Below are positions 46,226-54,600 of a stretch of DNA of 64,000 bases, one piece after another. Location: NCBI RefSeq assembly GCF_026625825.1, contig NZ_CP113065.1, positions 2,480,001 to 2,544,000 of the forward strand, written 5' to 3'. The notes below the pieces were generated by a model. That model saw nothing but the letters and a program-made list of their open reading frames with translations. It made no database searches and had not been told where the DNA came from. How positions within the stretch are numbered: the first letter of the stretch is position 1; the number at the start of each line of letters is the position of its first letter. The stretch is from Pseudoxanthomonas sp. SL93 (lineage in GTDB: Bacteria > Pseudomonadota > Gammaproteobacteria > Xanthomonadales > Xanthomonadaceae). Both the position numbers and the translations under genes were made by a program.

Positions 46226-47311
46226 TCAGCGGGCGTCGACCGCGCGACGCCCCAGCGCCGGATCGTCGGTGAAGAAGCCGCCGATCCCCAGCGCGAGATA
46301 GGCGCGGATCTCGGCAAGGGATCCGGCCTCGTTGCGCGTGCGCGGATCGTCGCCTTGGCGCAGTGCCTCCGGCAGGAACTGGTTCTCCGGCCGGAAGGTG
46401 TACGGCCACACGTGCAGGCCTTCCTTGCGCGCATCCGTCGTCAGTGCAGTGGGCGCGCCAAGCGTGCCGTCCTCCGCCACCGGGATCAGCAGGCGTGTCC
46501 ACGGCCCGATGATCTCGGCGTAGCCGGCGATGTCCCGCAATCCTGCGGGCGTCATCAGGTCCGCGTAGCGTGTCGACTTTCCGGCTGCCAGTGCATCCCC
46601 GGGTTGCGTGTCCGCCGGGCCCAGCAGCTGCAGCAGGCGGATGTTCCCGTGCGACGGCCCCAGCCGCGTGCGCAGCGCACGCAGGTTCGCCTGTTCGAAC
46701 GATTGGATCACCACCGGTGCCTCGCGCGTGTACGCATGCGCCGCCAGCGTCCCCAGCAGCCGCTCCTCCATCGGCAGGCCGATGCGCTGGAAGTGGCTGG
46801 GATGCTTGATCTCGGGAATCAGGCCGATGCGACGCCCACTGCGCGCAGCATGCTCCGCCGCCAATGCGATGACCTCATCCAGCGTCGCGATGTCGTATCG
46901 GCCATCGTGCGACGTACCGCGCAGCGCGGGCAATCTTTCACGTGCACGCAGCGTCTTCAGTTCGGCCAGGGTGAAGTCTTCGGTGAACCAGCCGTCGAAT
47001 GCCTCGCCATCGATCACCTGCCGGCGCTTGCGTGCGGCGAACTCGGGCCGCTGCGCGACATCGGTGGTTCCGCTGATCTCGTTCTCGTGCCGTGCGACCA
47101 GGACGCCATCGCGCGTGGCCACCAGATCGGGCTCGATGTAGTCCGCACCGTCCTCCATCGCACGCGCATACGCCGCCAGCGTGTGCTCCGGCAGCTGCGC
47201 GCTGGCGCCACGGTGTGCGATCACGAGCACATCGGCCCACTCTTCGCCGGCGTGGACGGATGCGGCCGGCATCAGGGCCAGCAGGAAGGGGAGCAATCGA
47301 CGGAACGGCAT
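46226..47311 (-). CDS. glpQ: Periplasmic glycerophosphodiester phosphodiesterase
   Basis: A 361-aa secreted enzyme that hydrolyses phospholipid head-group diesters to glycerol-3-phosphate. Signal peptide ~1-21 ('LLPFLLALMPAASVHA'), catalytic 'IAHRGASAQLPEHT' and 'YIEPDLVATRDGVLVARHE', and 'IPEIKHP'. GAAGGA precedes ATG 47311; upstream ATGs are not followed by a signal peptide. No glpT-like permease is adjacent. Confidence 0.9.
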   Translation of the reverse strand: MPFRRLLPFLLALMPAASVHAGEEWADVLVIAHRGASAQLPEHTLAAYARAMEDGADYIEPDLVATRDGVLVARHENEISGTTDVAQRPEFAARKRRQVIDGEAFDGWFTEDFTLAELKTLRARERLPALRGTSHDGRYDIATLDEVIALAAEHAARSGRRIGLIPEIKHPSHFQRIGLPMEERLLGTLAAHAYTREAPVVIQSFEQANLRALRTRLGPSHGNIRLLQLLGPADTQPGDALAAGKSTRYADLMTPAGLRDIAGYAEIIGPWTRLLIPVAEDGTLGAPTALTTDARKEGLHVWPYTFRPENQFLPEALRQGDDPRTRNEAGSLAEIRAYLALGIGGFFTDDPALGRRAVDAR

Positions 47312-47521
47312 AGGCAATCCTTCATGCATGCAAGCATGCCATGCGAAGCACGGGAGCCGGACAGCACAAAGCCCGACCTTCGCCGGGCTTCGGTGCAACG
47401 CGGGAGGAGAGAGGCCCCGTTGCAGCGCGTATTCTGCGCGCCGACTGTTACAGGCGGGCGACAGCGGCGCCCCGTGGACCGCTGCAGTGGTTCATGCCGC
47501 ACTTCGCTGCCGCACCGCCAG

Positions 47522-47550
47522 TTGACAACATTACATGTAATACATATCGT
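47522..47550 (+). promoter_or_regulatory. Promoter with palindromic operator of the yjfI-telA operon
   Basis: A perfect -35 TTGACA (47522-47527), 17-nt spacer and -10 TATCGT (47545-47550) precede yjfI. The spacer contains the perfect palindrome ATTACATGTAAT (47530-47541), a likely operator. Transcription should start at about 47557, which is the A of the yjfI ATG, and there is no ribosome-binding site, so the mRNA appears leaderless. Confidence 0.65.
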
Positions 47551-47556
47551 TATTTC

Positions 47557-48198
47557 ATGACAGACACCCGCCCTGCCATAAAGGCATCCACGCTGCACGT
47601 TCGCAACTACCGCGAGCGCATGCGTGAGCAGGGACTGGTCAAGAAGGACGTGTGGATCCGGCCCGAGTATGCCGAGGAACTGGCGGCCATCGAGAAGGCC
47701 ATGCGGGAATCGGCTCGGGATGCGGGCATCCCTTACCTGCCCACGCAATCCACGGAGGCGGGCTGGACGCTGGCCGCCATCCGGCACGCCCTGCAGCAGG
47801 CCAGCACGGTGCGGGACGGCCTGATCAGCCTGGAGACCATCGAAGGCGCGGAACCCAGCCTCCATCTGGTGATGCACGAATACGGGGACCTGTCGGTGTT
47901 CCTTGCTGTGGGTGGCGAGCAGATCCTGGTCGAAGCGTACCTGTGGCCGGTGGATGACGTGGCCGACCCGGCCGCCTTCAATGCGCATGTGCTGAGCACG
48001 CACGTGCTGCTGCCGCTGTCGACCATCGGCATGCAGCGCATCGGCGGCGTCCCTGGCTACACGATGTTCGGCGCGCTGGACACGCATTCCAGCCTGGCTA
48101 ACGTCATGTTCGAGATCGAGACGCTGGCCGAGAATGTCATCAGCGCTACCGAAGCCTACCGCCCGTTCCTGCGCACGGCGACGCGGAGGAAGGCCTGA
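47557..48198 (+). CDS. yjfI: YjfI (DUF2170) family protein
   Basis: A 213-aa cytoplasmic protein. After a basic N-terminal stretch (~1-40) comes the DUF2170 domain ('EGAEPSLHLVMHEYGDLSVFLAVGGEQILVE' region and 'VLSTHVLLPLSTIGMQ'). It precedes the PspA homologue as in E. coli yjfIJ. The first 40 residues, with 'NYRERMREQGLVKKDVWIRP', look like a small ribbon-helix-helix-type DNA-binding segment, so it could regulate its own operon at the ATTACATGTAAT site; this is inference. Confidence 0.82.
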   Translation: MTDTRPAIKASTLHVRNYRERMREQGLVKKDVWIRPEYAEELAAIEKAMRESARDAGIPYLPTQSTEAGWTLAAIRHALQQASTVRDGLISLETIEGAEPSLHLVMHEYGDLSVFLAVGGEQILVEAYLWPVDDVADPAAFNAHVLSTHVLLPLSTIGMQRIGGVPGYTMFGALDTHSSLANVMFEIETLAENVISATEAYRPFLRTATRRKA

Positions 48199-48860
48199 TG
48201 CCCGACACGCTGAAGACACTGTTCAAGCGCATCCAGGAGGGCATGGAAGGGTTGGCTGGCTCCGTGATGGGCGACCGCGCAGAGCGCCTACTCGACGAAG
48301 AGATCCGCACCATCGATGATGCCCTGCATGCCACGCGCGGCGAGCACGCGGCGGCGAAGGCACGTCGTGTCGCCAGCGAACAGCACCAGGCGAATCTGGT
48401 CGCACGCATTGGCGAGGTCGAGGCCAAGGTGGAGACCGCGCTGCGCCAGGGTCGCGCGACACAGGCGCGCAAGGCAGCGGACGAGGTCGTCCATCTCCAG
48501 GCCGAGCGCAGCCAGCGCGTGGCGGAGGGACAGGAACTCGCCATGCAGGAACGCCAGTTCGCCCACGTCGTGGAACAACTCGAAGGCCGCCTGCGCCGCC
48601 TCAAGCACCAGTTGGACATCCTGCGTGCGTCGAACAGCCTGCAGCGGGCTCAGGCAACGGTGGCGCGTCGACAGCCCGGCGACGCGTTGTATCCGGAGCC
48701 GGCATTCGCTTCTGCTGCGCGGATGAAACAGCGCCGCGGACCATCGACAGGGGGGACCGCCGCCGTCCGGGAGAAGGGCAAGAAGACCACCGCGGATCCC
48801 GCAGAGGCTGTGCTGGACCGTGCCCGCAAACGCATCACATCGTCCGCGCGTAAGCGCTGA
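48198..48860 (+). CDS. yjfJ: PspA/IM30 (YjfJ) membrane-stress protein
   Basis: A 220-aa, mostly coiled-coil protein of the PspA/IM30/Vipp1 group: N-terminal 'LFKRIQEGMEGLAGSVM', then long Glu/Arg/Ala-rich helices (~25-150) and a basic low-complexity tail. Such proteins form rods on damaged inner membranes. ATG overlaps the yjfI stop (TGATG). Confidence 0.87.
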   Translation: MPDTLKTLFKRIQEGMEGLAGSVMGDRAERLLDEEIRTIDDALHATRGEHAAAKARRVASEQHQANLVARIGEVEAKVETALRQGRATQARKAADEVVHLQAERSQRVAEGQELAMQERQFAHVVEQLEGRLRRLKHQLDILRASNSLQRAQATVARRQPGDALYPEPAFASAARMKQRRGPSTGGTAAVREKGKKTTADPAEAVLDRARKRITSSARKR

Positions 48861-48871
48861 AGGGGAGTTGC

Positions 48872-49507
48872 TTGAACGAGTTCCTCACCATCATCCTGAG
48901 CTTCCCGACCGTCGTGTACGGCGTGCTGCTCGCCCTCTGCGTCATCTATTGGCTGCTGGCCGCGACTGGCCTGTTCGAGCTCGATACCGTGGACGGATGG
49001 CTGGGCAGCGACGGCGACACCATCCAACCGTCATCCGTCGCCGGCATGCTCGCCAAGATTGGCCTGTCCGGCGTTCCGCTGACGCTGGTGCTGACGACAC
49101 TCGCGCTGTTCGGGTGGATTGTCTGCTTCCTCGCCCAGCGCTACCTCATCCCGCTGGTTCCGGGCGCCTTGCGAGGATTTGCCGGCCTTGCGGTCGCGGT
49201 CGCAGCGCTGGTGCCAGGAATACTGGCGACATCGGCGACGTTGAGGCCGCTTGCGATGCTGATCGCGCGGCTGCGACCGCCCATTCCGCCTTCCGTGCTG
49301 GGTCGCACCGGCCAGGTCGTTTCGCCCTCGGTCGACGAACGAAGCGGGCGCGCCCACTTCGATGATGGTGGTGCCGGCCTGATCCTGCAGGTCCGCGCCC
49401 CGCCAGGGCAGCAATTCCACCGCGGTGACCCGGTCGTCCTGATCGAGCACCTGGAAACCGCCAACGCCTTCCGGGTCATGTCCAAGACCGAATTCGACCA
49501 GCAGTAA
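48872..49507 (+). CDS. yqiJ: YqiJ family membrane protein with OB-fold domain
   Basis: A 211-aa protein. Three membrane helices (~10-28, ~68-90, ~95-120) and a C-terminal OB-fold (NfeD-like) domain ('GRTGQVVSPSVDERSGRAHF', 'QFHRGDPVVLIEH'). Starts at TTG with GGGGAG ~6 nt upstream. YqiJ/NfeD proteins partner flotillins, and the flotillin gene follows 30 nt later. Confidence 0.85.
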   Translation: MNEFLTIILSFPTVVYGVLLALCVIYWLLAATGLFELDTVDGWLGSDGDTIQPSSVAGMLAKIGLSGVPLTLVLTTLALFGWIVCFLAQRYLIPLVPGALRGFAGLAVAVAALVPGILATSATLRPLAMLIARLRPPIPPSVLGRTGQVVSPSVDERSGRAHFDDGGAGLILQVRAPPGQQFHRGDPVVLIEHLETANAFRVMSKTEFDQQ

Positions 49508-49537
49508 GCATCCGCCACATCCTCAAGGAGTTTCGCC

Positions 49538-51511
49538 ATGGATACCACCAACCTGATCTTCGTCCTCACCATCCTCGGCGTTGCGGTGGTGCTGCTGTTC
49601 GGCTTCATCGGCATCTTCAAGGCCTTCTACAAGAAGGTCGAACAGGGCACGGCCCTGATCGTCAACGACATGAGCGCGCAGCCGAAGGTGCACTTCACCG
49701 GCGCGCTGATCATCCCTGTGCTGTACAAGGCCGAGCTGATGAAGATCAGCCTGATCACCCTGCAGGTGGATCGCCGCGGCAAGGAAGGCCTGGTCTGCAA
49801 GGACAACATGCGCGCCGATATCGCGGTGGCGTTCTACCTGCGCGTCAACGAGACTCCTGCCGACGTGTTGCGCGTGGCCAAGGCAATCGGTGCCGACCGC
49901 GCGTCCGACAAGCACGCCGTGGACGAGCTGTTCAACGCCAAGTTCTCCGAGGCGCTCAAGACCGTCGGCAAGAAGTTCGACTTCACCGAACTTTTCGACA
50001 AGCGCCAGGAGTTCCGCGACGAGATCGTCGCCGTGATTGGCCAGGACCTCAACGGCTACGTGCTGGAAGACGTCGCCATCGACTACCTGGAGCAGACGCC
50101 GAAGCACCTGCTCGACCCCAGCAACATCCTCGACGCCGAAGGCATCCGCAAGATCACCGAGCTGACCGCGCGCCAGAACGTGCAGACCAACGAACTGGAA
50201 CAGAACGAAAAGCTGGCGATCACCAAGAAGAACACCGAAGCCCGCGAGGCACTGCTCGCGCTCGAACGCCAACAGGCCGAAGCCGAGGCGCGCCAGCAGC
50301 GTGAAGTGGAGACTGTGCGCGCCCGCGAGGCCGCCGAGACCGCCAAGGTGATCGAGGAGCAGCGCCAGGTGTCCGAGCGCGCGCGCCTGGAGACCGAGGA
50401 GCAGATCAAGATTCGCGAGCAGGAGCAGCTGCGCCAGGTCGAGGTGGCCGAGCAAAACCGCCGCCGCGCCGTCGCCATCGAACTCGAGCGCGTGGCACGC
50501 GCCGAGCAGCTCGAGCGCGTCAACACCAACAAGGAAGTACAGCTGCAGGAAGTCGACCGCGACAAGGTGGTCGAACAGGGTCGCATGGAAGTGGCGAACG
50601 TCGTCCGCGAGCGCACGCAGATCGAACAGACAGTCGCCGTGGCCGAAGAGAAGATCAAGGAAACCCGCGAGGTCGCCGAAGCCGACCGCGCGAAACAGGT
50701 GACCATCCTGGCCGCCGAAGCTGCCGCGCAGGAAACGCTGGTCAAGGACGTCAAGGCCGCAGAAGCCGCCGAACAGGCCGCGCGCCACCGTGCCGTCGAG
50801 CTGACCGTGCTGGCCGAAGCCGAACTGCAGGCCGCCGGCAAGCAGGCCGAAGCCAAGCGCGTGATGGCGGACGGCGTGCGTGCCGAAAGCGCCGCACCCG
50901 GCCTCGCACTCGCCCAGGTGCAGGAAGCCAATGCCGTGGCGATGGAGAAGACCGGCCTGGCCGAAGCACGCGTGCTGGAAGCCAAGGCCGACGCAACCTA
51001 CAAGCAGGGCAACGCGGATGCGCGTGTGCTTAACGAGCGCCTGACCGCCGAAGCCGAAGGCGCACAGAAGCTGGGCCAGGCCAACGCCAGCGCCAGCCAG
51101 GCCATGGGCGACGCCGAGGCCAGCAACATCGCCAAGAAGATGTCCGCCGAAGCCGAGGGCCTGACCTCCAAGTTCGACGCGATGGGCAAGATGAGCCCCG
51201 ATGCGCGCAGCCACGAGGAGTTCCGCATGCTGCTGGAAACCCAGCTGCGTCAGTTGCTGGCGTCCATCGACGCAGGCAAGGCGATCTCGCGCGAGAACGC
51301 CGAGGTGCTGGCCAGCGCATTGAAGAACGCCAACATCGAGCTGATCGGCGGCGATGGCGGCGTCTTCAACGCGTTGACCAAGGGCATCTCGCTGGGCAAG
51401 GCACTGGAAGGCATCGTGGGCGAAAGCCCGATCGCATCGCAGCTGCTGGGCCGACTGGCAGGCGCTGGCCTGCCAGTGTCCGGCCGCCAGGCCGAGGCGA
51501 CCGACGCCTGA
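49538..51511 (+). CDS. yqiK: Flotillin-like protein YqiK
   Basis: A 657-aa flotillin. One N-terminal membrane helix (~5-26), band-7/PHB domain (~30-210), long Glu/Ala-rich coiled coil with many 'AEA' heptads (~210-520), and a C-terminal region ending in the oligomerisation segment. AAGGAGT precedes the ATG. It organises membrane microdomains together with YqiJ. Confidence 0.9.
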   Translation: MDTTNLIFVLTILGVAVVLLFGFIGIFKAFYKKVEQGTALIVNDMSAQPKVHFTGALIIPVLYKAELMKISLITLQVDRRGKEGLVCKDNMRADIAVAFYLRVNETPADVLRVAKAIGADRASDKHAVDELFNAKFSEALKTVGKKFDFTELFDKRQEFRDEIVAVIGQDLNGYVLEDVAIDYLEQTPKHLLDPSNILDAEGIRKITELTARQNVQTNELEQNEKLAITKKNTEAREALLALERQQAEAEARQQREVETVRAREAAETAKVIEEQRQVSERARLETEEQIKIREQEQLRQVEVAEQNRRRAVAIELERVARAEQLERVNTNKEVQLQEVDRDKVVEQGRMEVANVVRERTQIEQTVAVAEEKIKETREVAEADRAKQVTILAAEAAAQETLVKDVKAAEAAEQAARHRAVELTVLAEAELQAAGKQAEAKRVMADGVRAESAAPGLALAQVQEANAVAMEKTGLAEARVLEAKADATYKQGNADARVLNERLTAEAEGAQKLGQANASASQAMGDAEASNIAKKMSAEAEGLTSKFDAMGKMSPDARSHEEFRMLLETQLRQLLASIDAGKAISRENAEVLASALKNANIELIGGDGGVFNALTKGISLGKALEGIVGESPIASQLLGRLAGAGLPVSGRQAEATDA

Positions 51512-51600
51512 CGCACTGCCGCCTGAGCCCGGCCGGCGGCGATGGCCGCCGGCCCCCGATTTCCGCATCAACCGCCCAGGATGGGCGAGGATGAGGTTCG

Positions 51601-54600
51601 ATGCCCGACACGACGAACACAGAAGTCCCCTCCACCGACACGCAGGTCGACCAGGCAGTGGCCCAGGGCGGCGCCTACGACGTGCTGCGTCGGCGGCTCG
51701 ATGAGCAGGCCACGCGCCTGCGCACTGTCGTCGAAGCGCTCAACACGCGCCGGCTGCAGGAATTCGGCGACAGCCGGATGGAGGCGATCGGCCGCCTGCG
51801 CATCCGTACCGAACACAACTCCGTCGGCCGCGACATCGTGCAGGTCGGCGATCTGCTGCTGTTCGGTTTCAACGTCTACATGGGGCTTAAGGCGACCACG
51901 TCGGTGGCCGACGTGTTCGGTATCTACCGCCTCGTGGAGACCGGCGAAGGCTATGACGTGGCACCGGTCGACATCGCAGCGAGCTTCCTCGCCGATGGCG
52001 CGTTTCAGCGTGATTTCAGCGAGCTCTACAGTTATTACAAGGACGCGCGCCTGCTGCAGCTGATCGTCCGCGACGGCCGCCTGCTGATGGCGTTCCAGAT
52101 CGGCCTGAAGTCCACCGACGTGCGCGTGTTCCGCTGGACGCTCACCGCGGAGGGCGAGGTCAATTACCTGGACGCGCGCGGCGAGCGCGACATCGTGCTG
52201 CCGCCGCCGTTCGATTTCGAATGGACGCGCGCGACCAAGGACATGGAGGTAAGCGGCCGCCATCCGCACCTGAACATCCTCGACACGCTGTTCGTCGAGA
52301 CGATCGGCGGCGACCTGACCCTGAAGGCGGAAAACAACACCGAGACCGGCGCCGGCGTCTACAGCGAGCCGGTGGAGGACCGCACACAGTCGCTGGACGA
52401 TGCGCAGATCGAGTTCGCGCGTGTCGGCTCGCTGATCCTGATCAAGGTGCTGCCCTACCGCGAGAGCGCGTGGCGCGGCCTGGTCTACAACACCCAGACC
52501 GGCAAGGTGACGCGACTGGACGCCATCGTGCAGGCCTGCATCCAGCTGCCCGAAGACCACGGCATCATCTTCCCCGGCGGCTACTACCTGCAGAGCGGTG
52601 AACACAAGGCGTTCGATGCCGCTGTGCAGGACATGCAATACAAGCGCACGATCCGTTCGCCGAACGGCGAAGACGTGATGTACATTTTTTACGAGCGTGA
52701 AACTGGCCAGGCTGCCTTGCTCGTCTACAACCTGGTGCAGCGCCGCCTGCAGCCGCCGGTACTCGCACATGGCTACGCGCGCCTGCACGACGGACGCATG
52801 GTGCTGTTCCGCGCCGAGAACGACGACGCCACGCGCGTCCACCAGATGCAGCTCTGGCAGACGCCTTTCAGCTCGGACGAATTCGCCGCGACGCGGCCTG
52901 CCGGCACCTCGTTCATGGCCAGGCTGGGCAATGCCGAACTGGTGCGCGCGGTGTCGAACCTGTTCGACCTGGCCCGCGAGATCGAGCGCCCGGACGTCTC
53001 CGCGCAACGCTACCAACTGCTGACGCACCGCACGCGCCGCCTGTTCGACCTGCATCACTGGATCGACGACGCGCAATGCGAAGGCCTGGGCACGCTGCTG
53101 CACGAGATCGCCGCCACCGGCGAATCGGTGCTGGACGAATACGAGAAGGTGCAGGAGATCCGGCGACAGTCCGAGACGTCGATGGCGCATGCGCAACGCG
53201 ACCATCGGGCCCTGATCGGCCGCTTGCAACCGGAGGGATGGAACGGCGTCACCGAGTTCGTCGAAGCGCTCGGCGCGATCTCGCGCCTTCGCGGCCATCT
53301 GCTGACGCTGCGCGACTACCGCTACATCGATATTCCCGCCATTGACGCGATGGTCGCTTCGCTGCAGGAAGCCCACGAGCGCGTCGGCACGGCAACAGGA
53401 CAGTTTCTTGCCGGCGAGAAAGCGTTGGCCCCGTTCCAGCAGCGCCTGGTCGCGCTGGATGCGCAGGCCCAGAAAGCCGCGAGTGCGCGCGAGCTGGTCG
53501 AGGCGATCGAGGCCATGCAGGGCATGGCCGGCGAGCTGGACATGCTTTCCGAACTGATGGCAACGCTGCGGGTCGACGACGCTACCCAGCGCACCCGCGT
53601 GGTGGATGCACTGTCGGGCATCTACGCGAAACTCAACCAGACCCGCGCGCGCGCCACCCAGCGCCGTCGCGAACTCGGCTCGGCCGAAGCGGTGGCGCAG
53701 TTCGGTGCGCAGTTCACCCTGTTCGGCCAGGCGGTCAGCAACGCGCTGGCGATGGCGACCACGCCAGAGCGCGCCGACGAGCAACTGTCGCGCCTGATGG
53801 TGCAGTTGGAGGAGCTGGAGAGCCAGTTCGGCGAGCACGAACAGTTCCTCGGCGACATCCTGTCCAAGCGCGAGGAAATGCTGGAGGCCTTCGAGGCGCA
53901 CAAGCAGGCGCTGCTGGACGAACGCCAGCGCAAGGCGCATGCGGTGCAGGAAGCCGCCAATCGCATTCTCGAAGGGCTTGCGCGCCGTACCGAACGCTTC
54001 AGCACCCCGGACGAGCTCAATGCGTTCTTCGCCGGCGATGCACTAATCCTAAAGCTGCGCGAACTTGCTGGCCGTCTGCGCGAGCTGAAGGACTCGGTGA
54101 AGGCCGACGACATCGAGGCGCGCATCAAGGGCGCCCGCGACCAGGCCGTGCGCGGCCTGCGCGACCGCAGCGACCTGTTCGAGGACGCCGGCAACGTCAT
54201 CCGCCTCGGCCCGCGCCACCGCTTCAGCGTCAACGCGCAGCCGCTGGACCTGACCCTAATCCCGCGCGGCGACACACTGGCCGTGCACCTGACCGGCACC
54301 GACTACCTGGCACCGTTGCAGGAGCCAGCGCTGGACGCGTTACGCGACTACTGGCATGTCACGCTCGAATCGGAATCGCCCTCGATGTACCGCGGCGAGT
54401 ATCTCGCGTGCCGGCTGCTGGAAGAGGCGCTGGCGGGTGCTGGCGAACCGGACATGGCGCAGCTGGACCATGCCCTGGCCGATCCTGAAGCACTGGACCG
54501 GATCGTGCGCGACTATGCCGCCCCGCGCTATCGCGAGGGTTACGAAAAAGGCATCCACGACCACGACGCCGCTGCGATCCTGCGCGCGTTCCTGCCCTTG

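Noticed and set aside
47369..47391. Hairpin AGCCCG/CGGGCT near the glpQ start as a terminator
   Set aside because: It lies between two divergent genes, upstream of both, and lacks a T-run, so it is not a terminator of either.
49523..51571. A 682-codon minus-strand frame opposite yqiK
   Set aside because: Leu/Gly/His-rich mirror of the Glu/Ala coiled coil; no independent support.
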